Assembly: GCF_901709675.1 (NCBI RefSeq)
Contig: NC_051100.1
Location: 13,994,286-14,058,285 of the forward strand
Length of the DNA stretch: 64,000 nucleotides
DNA from: Syngnathus acus
Taxonomy: Eukaryota; Chordata; Actinopteri; Syngnathiformes; Syngnathidae
Direction: 5' to 3'
The notes under the pieces were generated by a model, which saw only the letters and a program-made list of their open reading frames with translations, was not told where the DNA came from and did not search any database. The translations under genes and the position numbers were made by a program. Shown piece by piece: positions 21,696 to 31,807 of this stretch; the stretch's first letter is position 1; each line of letters begins with the position of its first letter.

Positions 21696-22675
21696 CAGTG
21701 GTCCCCAACCATTTTTGCGCCACGGACCGGCCTTTATATAAATAGATAAATGAATAAATAATACATTTATATAAATAAAGAATACATTTATATAAATAAT
21801 CAATACATTTATAATAAATATATAAATACGATTAAATACAATGATACGACTGGCATAAAAACAAATACGAAGCGCATAAAAATAAAACTCACCATTACTT
21901 CCGTAGCTTTGTTTTGGTTACTGTAACCGCAGAAAATCCCGCTTCACAAAGACACGATGTTGGAAAGGGAAGCAGGGTTTTCATTGCTTTTGTGGCGATC
22001 TCGGGATATTCTGCCTTGATTTTAATCCAGTTTTCTTATTCTGGGAAATTTCTTTTTTAGGGCCTACGGGCCTTTTTGGTGTGGCGAATAAATACAATAA
22101 AGTAAAATGATACAACTGGCACAAAAACAATTTCAATGCAACTTTACTATAGCAGCGTCGTAACATTGTGCAAACAAGTAATATCCACTGTGCCCCGAAC
22201 ACTCTTTGACTCTGGTCGCTATGGTAACGTTTAAACATGGATGAACAAATAAGATTCAGATACAACACAAAAACAAATATATAGCGAATGAAATGGAGAA
22301 ATGCCCGCCGCATATTATGCAAAGTGGGCTCGGTGCGTGAGCGTCACCTGTTGCAATAAAGCCGTATTTTAAGTAGGACTATTGAATGCGGGTTTCTTTT
22401 TCTTGGGAGTCGTCGGCTCTTGTTCTGTCTCATCACTGAGCCTTTTCCCCTTCACAACGAAACTTTTCAAAGACGTTTGTTTTTTATTCATTTTGCTAGC
22501 TTGTTGGTGACAAACTGGCGTTCGCGTGACCGAGATGTAGGGGAGAATCCGGTCGATTTTCAAAATAAACGATCATTCCGGAAATAATGCAATTATTTTT
22601 TCTTTCTTGTGCGGACCGGTACCAAATGCTCCGCGGACCGGTACCGGTCCATGGACCGGGGGTTGGGGACCCCTG
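21696..22675. mobile_element. Older hAT (CAGTGGTCCCCAACC family)
   Basis: Ends CAGTGGTCCCCAACC and GGTTGGGGACCCCTG; flanks CTCTAATG and CGCTGATG match at 6 of 8. A diverged cousin of 13286-14166 with a broken transposase start on the minus strand near 22491 (MNKKQTSLKSF). Confidence 0.8.
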
Positions 22676-23374
22676 CGCTGATGGATTCAGGTCTGTAGAC
22701 TGGCTAGGCCACTCCAGGACCTTGAGATGTTTCCTATGGAGCCACTGGTTAGTTGCCCTGGCTGTGTGTTTTGGGTCGTTGTCATGCTGGAAGACCCAGC
22801 CGCGACCCATCTTCAATGCTCTTACTGAGGGAAGGAGCTTGTTGGCCAAGATCTCATGATACATGGCCCCATCCATCCTTCCCTGAATACAGTGCAGTCG
22901 TCCTGTTCCCTTTGCAGAAAACATCCCCAAAGTATTATGTTTCCGCCGCCATGCTTCACAGTTGGGATGGTGTCCTTGGGGTTGTACTCATCATTCTTCT
23001 TCCTCCAAACACGACGAGTGGAGTTTAAACCAAAAAGTTCTATTTTTGTCTCATCAGACCTTCTCCCATTCCTCCTCTGGATCATCCAGATGATCATTTG
23101 CAAACTTCAGACAGGCCTTGACATGCGTTGGTTTGAGCAAGGGCACCTTGCGTGCACTGCAGGATTTTAATCCTCGACGAGTGTGTTACTGATGGTTTTC
23201 TTTGAGACTGTGGTCCCAGCTCTATTCAGGTTATTGACCAGGTCCTGCCGTATAGTTCTGGGCTCATTCCTCACCTTCCTCATGATCATTGATGCCCCAC
23301 GAGGTGAGCTCTTGCATGGCGCCCCAGACCGAGTGAGATTGACCGTTTTCTTAAATTTCTCTCATTTTCTAATA

Positions 23375-23765
23375 CCGTATTTTCCGGACTATAAGGCGCA
23401 CCTAAAAACCTACAATTTTCTCAAAAGCCGACAGAGCGCCTTATAGTCCGGTGCGCCTTTGTATGGACCAAATTCCTAAATTTAAACTGGCCCGAAGTAT
23501 TGCGTCATGAAATCAATCATTAGTGGCCCGCTGAAGACTATGAATCATGAATCAAAAAGACTATGATCATTATTTTGTGATTATAAAGTAATTTGTTGCA
23601 TCTGAAGTTGAAATAAAAAAGATAAAATGGAGAATGATTTGATTTGGATTAAAAATCTGACATGATGCATTAATGGTGCGCTTTATAGTCCGGTGCGCCT
23701 TATATAATGACAGTTTTAAAATGGGCCATTCGTTCAAAGTGCGCCTTATAGTCCAGAAAATACGG
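23375..23765. mobile_element. Pogo-type MITE, 391 bp
   Basis: CCGTATTTTCCGGACTATAA to a matching inverted end, flanked by TA. It shares termini with the pogo element at 10959 but has no coding sequence. Confidence 0.9.
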
Positions 23766-23823
23766 TAATTGCACCAACAGTTGTTGCCTTCTCACCGAGC
23801 TGCTTGCCTATTGTCCTGTAGCC

Positions 23824-24687
23824 CAGTGGTCCCCAACCACCGGGCCGCGGAGCCGCACAGGAAAAAAAAAAAAAATTTTTTTTTTGTTTTTTTTTATTGA
23901 CGATCAATTCATTCATGTTAAGACGCTCGTCCCGGTCACGTGACATGTTTCCCCAGTCGAGCCCGCAAAGCTAGCAAAAATGAGTAAGAATTTATTTTGA
24001 AAAATATAAAAAATTTGGCGAATCTCTCCCACTTACATCTGTCGGTGCATCTGAAAAATAAGGACTCTTGACACAGGGCGCTCGTCTCGGTCACGTGACA
24101 TGTCACCACAGTCAAGCCCGCGAGGCAAGCAAAAATGAGCAAGAAACAGAGAAGTTTGGAAAGCTTCTTCGGAAAGGGAAAAACGTCCAATGAGGACACT
24201 GAAGAAGAAGAGGCTACGACTTCTCAGAAAAGGAAAGCTGCATTTAAAAGAACATTTCTGGAGTCCTACTTAAAATATGGATTTATCGCCACAGGTGACT
24301 CTGACGCGCCAAGTGCACTCCGCATATGTGGCGAAAGGCTAGCTAACGAGGCAATGAAGCCTTCAAACCTGCTTCGGCACATGGAGACCAAGCATCCTGC
24401 ATTTAAAGACAAACCTTAACCACTTCGGGTGTCATTGTCTCCGATTACGCCTAGATGGGAACGGCTCATTTCTGAGAAAAGAGCTCGGTGCTCCCACTAA
24501 TTCAACGTTTTATTTTTATGTGGTTTATATTTGGTTTTATGCCAGTCGTATCATTTTATTTCATCCTATTTATATATATAAATATTTAAATAAATATATA
24601 AATATATTTATTTATATAAAGGCCGGTCCGCGAAAATATTTCTGACACGTAACCGGTCCATAGTGCAAAAAAGGTTGGGGACCACTG
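23824..24687 (+). mobile_element. hAT, first of an inverted pair
   Basis: CAGTGGTCCCCAACC...GGTTGGGGACCACTG between two copies of CTGTAGCC (23816-23823, 24688-24695). Nearly identical to 13286-14166 and 34141-35044. Confidence 0.92.
24135..24419 (+). pseudogene. hAT transposase N-terminus (copy 2)
   Basis: 94-codon frame, MSKKQRSLESFFGKGKTS..., almost identical to the frames at 13841 and 34696 and with the same missing first zinc cysteine. The shared defect means it was inherited from one MITE progenitor. Confidence 0.8.
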
Positions 24688-24695
24688 CTGTAGCC

Positions 24696-24858
24696 CAGTG
24701 AAACATGTCACGTGACCGGGACGAGCGTCTTAACATGAATGAATTGATCGTCAATAAAAAAAAATTTTTTTTTTTTTTCCCCTGTGCGGCTCCGCGGCCC
24801 GGTACCAAGTGACCCACGGCCCGGTACCGGTCCGCGGCCCGGTGGTTGGGGACCACTG
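24696..24858 (-). mobile_element. Truncated hAT, second of an inverted pair
   Basis: Only CAGTG of one terminus remains, fused to interior sequence (AAACATGTCACGTG...), while the other end is complete (GGTTGGGGACCACTG). A third CTGTAGCC follows at 24859-24866. Confidence 0.88.
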
Positions 24859-25639
24859 CTGTAGCCCATTCCAGCCTTGTGCAGGTCTACAATTTTATCC
24901 CTGATCTCCTTACACAGCTCTCTGGTCTTGGGCATTGTAGAGAGGCTGGAGGCTGATTGTGTGGACAGGTGTCTTTTATACAGGTAATGAATTTAAACAG
25001 GTGCAGTCAATGAGTGGAGAAGAGGCAGGCTTCTTAAAGAACAACTAACAGGTCTGTGAGAGCCAAAATTCTTACTGGTTGATAGATGATCAAATACTTA
25101 TGTCATGCAATAAAATGCTAATAAATTATTTGAAGATCATCTACTGTGAGTTTCTGTATTTTTGTTTTGTGTTACTACATGCTTTGCAAGTTGCAAAACC
25201 TGAAAAATCAGCAGTGTATCAAATACTTGTTCTCCAAACTGTACAGCCGATTTAACCAGAGCAGCACAAATCTTGTTTTTAATGTCAAACATTTTGTTGT
25301 CCACGGGACCACACCACATGATGGAAATATATTCAATGTCCTGTTGTAACATGACAAGATTGAATTGCACGTGGCCCAAAAAGAAAGCAAAGAGCGCTCA
25401 GTAAACAGCATCACTGATGAGGAGTCCATCTTAGATCTTCTAAACGTGTCACCTGAACTGAAAGTTAACATGACAACTATTGTGTACCAGTGTGTGCTTT
25501 CTGGCAGCAATACACTTGCGTCAAAACGCAAAGCAGAGACAGGAGAAAATCAACTGGATCAAAGACAATATAAAGAAGAGGCGCCTCAGCCCATGTCGTT
25601 TGGGTTGTTTGTCATGTTGAAGGTGGAAAACGGCGTTCC

Positions 25640-25809
25640 TCAAGTGTTGTTGAGGCCTGTGCACCGTAAGGCAGCGGCGCGGCGGCCACTCAGTGCACGC
25701 CGCACGACGTCCCGCCACTGGTCGTCAGAGATCTCCTGCGCCCAGGACGGCACGCCCGGTAACGGCAGCGCCACCGCCGCCATGGTCCTCTTCACCAGCT
25801 CCACATGGG
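25640..25809 (-). CDS. mea1: mea1 coding exon 3
   Basis: 170 bp, acceptor TGGCGCAG, stop TGA at 25642-25640. Encodes [15 protein letters not shown] and the conserved [19 protein letters not shown] segment. Confidence 0.93.
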
Positions 25810-27208
25810 CTGCGCCAGAAAGATGTTAGATGGTTTTGCAGATGGGGCATTCACCTGGCCAGTTCCTCCAATCCAAATGCCGTCATAGCCACCAGCGGCT
25901 TTTGGGGTGCAGGAACCATCCAGGTCCACGAGGCACTGCATCTGATTTGGAACAGACTAAATACAACTTCCTTGGGGTGTAACGATTCATCGATACACAT
26001 CGATTAATCGATATAATGCTCTACGATTTGTTGGCATCGATGCTAAACGTAAACATCGATCTATATCGCCCGTTTTTGGCCTCTGACATTAGACGCGACT
26101 TTATTTTGAAATCCAGTTCATTGTTGCTTGCTTCCTCTTTCCGGGAGCAGTGCGCGGCGTGTTGTGTTGTGAGCAGAGCAGGCACGTGAAAGGGGAGCCG
26201 ACAACTACGCGGCTCCTGGGCTGGTGCTATGGCTAGTGTCCAAGAAGACGAGGAAATTCGCTCCCCTTTGGGCTTCAAGTCATTCGTTTGGAAGCACTTT
26301 GTAATTTCCTAAATAAAGAGTTTGCAGTACCTTGTTGATTTTGCGTATGAATTGTTATAAATCAGGATATTGTTCTATATCGATCGTAGAGCACTATATC
26401 GTGATGTATCGTGAATGAATCACAGCAGGCTTTAAGATATCGGCAAATATCGTATCGTGTGTCATTGTATCGATATATCGTATCGTAACAAAACTCGCGA
26501 TTTACACCCCTACAACTTCCCCATGCGGTAACTGGGCAATGAATGAATGCATGTACCGTAATTTTCGGACTATAAGTCGCGGTTTTTTTTCATAGTTTGG
26601 GTGGGGGGGCGACTTATACTCAGGAGCGATTTATATACATATATATGGTTTTTTTTCACTTTTTTGGGCATTTTATGGCTGGTGCGACTTATACTCCGGT
26701 GCGACTTATAGTCCGAAAATTACGGTAGTCATTCAGTCACTCATAGTCAAAGTGCCACGTTTTCAATCTCGAGATTCCGTCTCCTCCGAAAAAAAGCCCC
26801 ACTGACCGGCATCCATGGGGATGGAAGCGCGGCTTCTCTCGGCCGCCGCTTCCTCTGGGTTGTCCTCATCGTTGTCAGAGGGCGGGGCTTCCAGGAGGTG
26901 TAGACCCATTACCTGCACCACAAAAGAAGGCCATGACACCGTGACTCGCGGCCAGTGCAAGACAAAGTCCAGTCTCGGCTGGCTCCGACCTCCATCCTGT
27001 GCTGGAGATTTGGGGTGTCATCCCCGTCCTGATTGAGGGGCTGGTACGAGTAGCCCCCCCCGTCCTCCTCCCAAGGGACCTGCTGGATTGTCCCCTCCCC
27101 CTCCTGATCCTCCTCACCCCCGCTCCATGCCGCTCCGCTGACCGCATCTCCGTCACATGGGTTCTTGTCGTCATCCTCGCACAGTGGGAAAACTCGCTCT
27201 GGTCCCAT
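25640..27208 (-). CDS. mea1: Male-enhanced antigen 1
   Basis: Three coding exons, 27208-26990, 26912-26807 and 25809-25640, give 164 aa with consistent phases (0, 1) and GT-AG introns. The start MGPERVFP matches the internal MGPERIFP of human MEA1. Other matched motifs are [41 protein letters not shown], and the C-terminal [15 protein letters not shown]. An upstream in-frame stop in exon 1 rules out an earlier start. MEA1 is a small acidic protein expressed in testis and elsewhere; its biochemical role is not established. Intron 2 (26806-25810) holds two transposons. Confidence 0.93.
25972..26512. mobile_element. Ac-type hAT MITE, shortened, in mea1 intron
   Basis: TTGGGGTGTAACG...TTTACACCCCTA with perfect TSD CAACTTCC (25964-25971, 26513-26520). 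Lacks about 200 bp present in the copies at 12291, 15938 and 18614. Confidence 0.9.
26556..26725. mobile_element. Pogo-like MITE, 170 bp, in mea1 intron
   Basis: Inverted ends CCGTAATTTTCGGACTATAA / TTATAGTCCGAAAATTACGG flanked by TA. Interior repeats GCGACTTATA in both orientations. Confidence 0.88.
26807..26912 (-). CDS. mea1: mea1 coding exon 2
   Basis: 106 bp, acceptor GTGCAG, donor GCCG|GTCAGT. The intron before it is only 77 bp. Encodes [20 protein letters not shown] and SRASIPMDA. Confidence 0.92.
26990..27208 (-). CDS. mea1: mea1 coding exon 1
   Basis: 219 bp, 73 codons. Acceptor CAATCAG at 27223 leaves 14 nt of 5' UTR before the ATG. Acidic N-terminus and [12 protein letters not shown]. 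The donor GAG|GTCGGA is off-consensus at +3 to +5. Confidence 0.88.
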
Positions 27209-27326
27209 GGTGGGGGTCACCACTGATTGGGTGGGGGTGGGGGGCAAACAGCACAACTTGCTCAAATGACCTCGACTCATAATTGAGTAATGTTAGGTGA
27301 AGACAATGGTCATGTTAATGACTTCA

Positions 27327-27425
27327 AATTCAATGTGCATCACACGGGGATGGGTTAAATGCAGAGGACAAATTTCACCACACCCAGGTGTGTGTGTGAC
27401 GATCATTGGGACTTTAACTTTTTTA
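27327..27425 (+). mobile_element. SINE 3' fragment in mea1 intron 1
   Basis: Begins ATCACACGGGGATGGGTTAA and ends GATCATTGGGACTTTAAC with a TTTTTTAACTTAAC tail. It is the 3' third of the SINE that is complete at 60034. The tRNA-like head is absent. Confidence 0.85.
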
Positions 27426-27868
27426 ACTTAACTTTCCTATGAGAGTGTGGGGGGTAGGTAGCTGCGGCTGTCGCGTCTTTTCAACATCTATCTGTTGCTT
27501 GAAAGGTTTCTGGCGTCAAGATTTGTGGGTAATGTCTGCGTTTTTTCCGTCCTAAAGACGCCTTCAAGCTGGCATCCAGGCATCTTTGCAAGCATTTTTA
27601 CAATTGCAACGACCTACCATTCCTCGGAGTATTGCCGTGACATCTCGCTCGAATAGGAAAAGAAAGGTCAGTTTCGTTCCGAAGCCAACGAGAGAGTGAA
27701 GAGGGCCTCGAATTTCAAACAAGTCCAGCTTGGTTTGCATGCCTGCCTGGTGAAGCTAACCGCTAACTAGCGCTCGGACTCGTTAGTGTTTTTACCAGAT
27801 GACTTCATCCAGGTGACATTGGTACTACTCGCCGGGCCGTAAGCGAAATGCTGCAAAGTAGAACTCAC

Positions 27869-27995
27869 CTGTTGTTAGCCAATTGTTCCGTTTGATCGCG
27901 AGGAGCTGCTTAAACGAGCTAGCCCGGAGCTTTGCGTTGCGTCATAGCAAGGCCGCTGTCCAATCAGCGGTCGCATCCACGTGACGTCACCAGAG
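27869..27995 (-). promoter_or_regulatory. mea1: mea1 promoter and non-coding exon 1
   Basis: Minus strand: a CCAAT-box-like site (GATTGG, 27960 region), a perfect CRE (TGACGTCA, 27982-27989) overlapping an E-box (CACGTG), and a donor AACAACAG|GTGAGT at 27869. Splicing to 27222 produces a 5' UTR without an ATG. The transcription start is inferred, not seen. Confidence 0.6.
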
Positions 27996-28327
27996 CGTGA
28001 CAGCAATGTTTCAAGAACAAATTCTCCGGCCGTTTAGAATAAAAAGTGCAAAAATTATTTTCCAGTCATTTGCGAAATAAACTAAAGACTGCAAGTGAAG
28101 AAGCCCCTCGAACTGTTCTTTGGTGCCATTTCACTATAATTAAATTCTATCCTCGTAATTGACCAAATTAGGTGTAATAATGTGTGGCGCTGGTTGTGTA
28201 AGTGTGTGACTACATCTCGTGACGGAGTTCTCAAGCAAAAACTGGCTAAAATGTGTCTTCTGTAAACATTATTAATCGATTAGGACAACCTTCAGTCGTG
28301 CTCATAGGAGTGGCTGATGGCGTAGGG

Positions 28328-28645
28328 CACTGGTGTCAAACTCAAGGCCCGGGGGCCAGATACGGCCCGCCACATCATTTTATGTGGCCCGCGAAGACAA
28401 ATTGTGCATCAAATTCGTGTCATTACTATAATTACAAATTGTCTTCACTTATATATTTTTTTAATATTTGACCAGTTTTTACTTGTCTGATTTGAAAACG
28501 AGTTATTTGTCAGTTTGTTTTGTAACTTTTACTGGATATAATATGAGGTGCTCATACATTTATTTGGGTAGACAGTCATAATGGCCCTCCGAAAGAAGCT
28601 ATGACTACAATGAGGCCCACGATAAAAATGAGTTTGACACCCCTG
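28328..28645. mobile_element. hAT MITE (GTGTCAAACTC ends)
   Basis: Left end CACTGGTGTCAAACTCAAGG and right end GAGTTTGACACCCCTG. The flanks do not match cleanly (GCGTAGGG, GGGGTGAC), so the TSD has decayed. No coding sequence. Confidence 0.75.
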
Positions 28646-29135
28646 GGGGTGACACGACTTGCTTGCCATGTCTGCTGACACCGCGAGTTCAATTCCCACA
28701 TATGGTGTGAATGTGTGTGAGTGACAAGAAAAATAGTCGTGCTTGTACAAGAGCGTGCTTTGTGCACGCAAATTGCCCCCCTTCCCCACACGTGCTACAA
28801 ACCAAGTTGAAGTGATTGATGAAAATGGCTACCGGATCTGCATTTTCTTCTGCTAGTGGCTAGCAGCTAGCCACACGCAGATGGTATTCGAGTATCTGGA
28901 ATTCAACGGAGGGCGGAGAATCCTCCTCTCCCAAGCTTGGGTGACGGGTCCTTTTTTGTTGCCGACTTTGAATGCTCAATGATTAACACCAATGAACCCT
29001 CAAAGCCTTTGATTCAAAGGTTAAACAAAGCCCACGTGGACATTGACCCATGTCCAACTTGTACAATGTGTACCTACGTGGGCGTGCTGGGCAGTCAATA
29101 AAAAGAGAGCCTTTGCATCATTTTGCAGGTATCCG

Positions 29136-29141
29136 TATAAA
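29136..29141 (+). promoter_or_regulatory. Candidate TATA box of the Ly6-like gene
   Basis: TATAAA 51 bp before the ATG at 29192. A direct repeat of about 20 bp (CATTTTGCAGGTATCCG and CATTTTGCAGGTTTCCG) lies at 29119-29135 and 29163-29179, bracketing the box. Confidence 0.45.
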
Positions 29142-29191
29142 GAGAGACTTTAAGACTGCCTCATTTTGCAGGTTTCCGCTGGTGACCCGAC

Positions 29192-29573
29192 ATGAAGCTA
29201 CTGCTCTTGCTCCTGCTGCTGCTGCCCGTCTGCTCAGGTTCATTTTCCGCTCGTCCTACTTTGATTCCTAAAGTTCCTCAGTGAATTTGCGTCCCTGCAG
29301 CGCAGTTTAGCATCGACTGTTACGGACGAGACCCGCTGGCGATGGTGCCGCACATCCTGAACTGCAACAGCGCAGATGAGCCTCAGGCGTGCTACGCAAG
29401 AGGTCAAACGTCGTTGGCCACCGGCGCCAAATAAAGCCGTGTGCTCGAACCAGGCGTGTGACTTTGTGCCTTTGCTTTGCTGTGCAGATAATGGCGAGAA
29501 AGGCTGCGTCACGCACGACAAGTGCTCTCTGCCCGGCTGGACCTGTTGCTACTCCTCTCTCTGCAACCACTGA
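29192..29573 (+). CDS. Small secreted Ly6/uPAR-like cysteine-rich protein
   Basis: Three exons, 29192-29237, 29301-29402 and 29488-29573, join in phase 1/1 to give 77 aa. Residues 1-15 form a signal peptide (Met-Lys, nine leucines, then PVCS). The mature part of about 61 aa has eight cysteines, starts QFSIDCYGRD and ends TCCYSSLCNH. The terminal CC-x3-LCN and the signal/N-half/C-half exon plan are typical of Ly6/uPAR/CD59 three-finger proteins. Two departures: the second cysteine of the usual LxCYxC start is Arg, and no GPI-anchor tail follows, so a free secreted protein is inferred. Introns are 63 and 85 bp. I do not recognise a specific orthologue. Confidence 0.8.
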
Positions 29574-29652
29574 GCCCCGCCCCGTTTCACTGATTGATTC
29601 ACGCAATGTTGGTGCTCTTGTCGTTCGTCGACCAAGTGAAACAACCAAAGAA

Positions 29653-29658
29653 AATAAA
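29653..29658 (+). terminator. poly(A) signal of the Ly6-like gene
   Basis: AATAAA 80 bp after the stop codon, in the context GAAAATAAAGG. Confidence 0.75.
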
Positions 29659-29670
29659 GGAACTCAAAGT

Positions 29671-29724
29671 CCATCCATCCATCCATTTTCAATACCGCTT
29701 GTCCCCACGGGAGTCGCGGGGGAG
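29671..29724 (-). repeat. SINE tail fragment (ATGG family)
   Basis: CCATCCATCCATTTTC...ACCGCTTGTCCCCACGGGAG is the reverse of the tail shared by the SINE at 33504 and the RTE LINE at 52484. Confidence 0.7.
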
Positions 29725-29759
29725 CTCAAAGTGTGGACGGAAAATGATTGCAATGAAAT

Positions 29760-30248
29760 AAAGCATTCATAACTCAATTCACTCTACTCATTTCATGAAA
29801 TAAATTGTCGCCGTTTTGTCTATGACTTTTATTCACGATAATTCAACTGAATGCTGATCAGCATTATCTATTGAAGAAATGGGGTAGAAATACAAAAAGT
29901 CCTGCCTAGATACAAAAACAGATATGCTCAAACCTCATTGAATAAAGTACATAAGCAGACAAGTATATTCATATATTAAATCGATAAAAGAAACATTTTA
30001 AGCATATAATTATACCTACATACCAAATCAATAAAGGAGACATAACTAGACATTTTTGATATGTGGTAATGACAAAGGTTTTTATAACTTTATGATCCGA
30101 TATGTATTTCTGTGCACTTTGAAATAAATGTTTTTTTATATATTGCCTGAATAGCTTAATGACCCTTAAGGAACTGTTTAATGCATGCCTGATGTTTTTC
30201 TAAATCACGGACACTGCCAAAGTCGTCTAAAAATGTTCAGTACTTGAT
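29760..30248. other. AT-rich spacer, nothing recognised
   Basis: AT-rich sequence with no open frame of note and no terminal repeats that I can match. Confidence 0.5.
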
Positions 30249-30250
30249 TA

Positions 30251-30352
30251 CCGTTTTTTTCCGTGTATAATGCGCAAAATTTAACTAATTTATTGTCCTA
30301 AAATCTGGGGTGCGCATTATACATGGGTACAAATTTTTTTTAATTTTTCTTT

Positions 30353-30391
<39 letters not shown>

Positions 30392-31121
30392 AAATCATGG
30401 TACAACAAAACCAACAACAGGACTGACCGACAATAGTGTGTTTGTACTGTGCTCTGGTCATTTCGTCAAAGAAGGGATAATAGTCCTCTTCTCTTCTTGA
30501 CTGACAATGAATGTGATAGTTTAATACAATCAGCAAATAACAAAATGCGTATTACAGGTAATATTTTATTTCACAACACTTTGCCATGTTCCTTTCGTCT
30601 CTGCTGTTCACTTCAAACACGCTCCATACGAACGCAATGCTCTCGTATCAGACGCTTGCTCGATCACCTGCTCGTTTGCTGTCACAATGTACCCTACACA
30701 AATCCGAAACATTTGTTGCGGCTCCGAGTCACGACGAGGGGCAAGTTTTGGTTTCCAAGGGTGTTTTTATTCCTCTTCAACGTCTCTCCCATACAGAGCC
30801 GCCTTTTTCACATGTCCGCACGTCACTTTCCTCTCTTTTCATCTGATCGCGGTGGTGCCTTTACGGGCAGTCGGAGAAATCAACGCCAACAAAAAAAATA
30901 CATCCAGCCTAGTTAAGACCATACCAAAGACTATAAAAATGGGACCCATTGCCTCCCTGCGTGTGTGACGATCATTGGGACTTAAAAAAAAAAAAAAAGA
31001 AAAAAAAAAAAAAAAAATTGGGTGCGTATTATACATGGGTACAGGCTTTTTTCCAGCATCAACATGCCATTTTTAGGGTGCGTATTATACATGGGGGCGC
31101 ATTATACACGGAAAAAAACGG
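30251..31121. mobile_element. Pogo/mariner-like MITE (CCGTTTTTTTCC ends)
   Basis: Ends CCGTTTTTTTCCGTGTATAA and TTATACACGGAAAAAAACGG flanked by TA (30249-30250, 31122-31123). Interior GCGCATTATACATGGG motifs occur near both ends. It contains long T and A tracts and a SINE scrap at 30914-30985. Same family as 58682-59518. Confidence 0.85.
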
Positions 31122-31123
31122 TA

Positions 31124-31369
31124 TATCTTATGTTTTGATTAATGCTAGATGTGACGACATATGTTGCCTAATGCTAGACGCCAGCTTTGGATTACTACTG
31201 AACGTTCTGGACAGAGGGAAATGTTTTGCCTAACAATGAAAAGATATGTGTCAAAAGATAGTGTCAAAAGAACAAACAAACAAATGCATGGTAAGTGGTG
31301 AGTAACAACTTTGCATAGTCAGGGAACATTAACAAATTGATGATGTCACACCCAAATGTTCACATAATG
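31124..31369. other. Nothing recognised
   Basis: AT-rich spacer without open frames, terminal repeats or a match to the other elements in the window. Confidence 0.45.
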
Positions 31370-31730
31370 TCACGGGATCGGATGGAGCAGGGCGACCAAA
31401 TGCAGCTTGGACCAGGGTTTATTTGAGGAACTCAAAAACAGACTCGGCAAACTGACATGACTTAACAAAATAACTAGAGGACTAACCGACAGTGACGTGA
31501 CACAAAGGACGTGAAGACATTACACGACAAAAGGAACCAAGAAGACATCAAGATAACAACAATGATCCAACGGGGCATGAGGGGCAGACAGGACTTATAT
31601 ACACGAGAGGTAACAAGAGCCTGGTGAGAATAATCAAACTAATCATGGGCACACAGGAGGGGAGGGGCGAGCACACAGACAGAAACCATGACAACAGACA
31701 CGTAGTGGAACGGCTGGGGATGAAACGTAA
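31370..31730. repeat. Unclassified dispersed repeat
   Basis: The stretch from TGTCACGGGATCGG to AACCATGACAACAGACACG resembles non-coding ends of fish retroelements (A-rich, GGTTTATTTGAGG motif). I see no LTR pair or coding sequence, so the class is left open. Confidence 0.4.
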
Positions 31731-31807
31731 CACATAATTCTGTACAAAATGACAAAATTGAAAGGATGATGAATGGACGGTGTGCGACAGTGGGTGAAGT
31801 GGATGTA

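Larger units (their letters stand above)
22684..24935 (-). pseudogene. Tc1 transposase, split and frameshifted
   Basis: N-terminal HTH begins at 24935 ([20 protein letters not shown]) and is cut at 24866 by hATs; it resumes at 23815, is cut again by the pogo MITE, and continues 23370-22684. The catalytic part includes WSDETKI-like text, [12 protein letters not shown] and [12 protein letters not shown], all typical of Tc1 DDE transposases. Several frameshifts are present. Confidence 0.85.
21441..25241 (-). mobile_element. Tc1-like transposon with nested insertions
   Basis: Ends CAGTGGGGAGAATAAGTATT and TACTTGTTCTCCAAACTG form long inverted repeats, flanked by TA (21439-21440, 25242-25243). 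The original element, about 1.6 kb, now holds a hAT (21696-22675), a pogo MITE (23375-23765) and an inverted pair of hATs (23824-24858). Confidence 0.9.

Noticed and set aside
25365-25829. Plus-strand open frame of 154 codons
   Set aside because: It is antisense to mea1 exon 3 and its 3' UTR and has no recognisable domain.
30354-31036. Several frames around the poly-T and poly-A tracts
   Set aside because: They are low-complexity translations of MITE and SINE debris.
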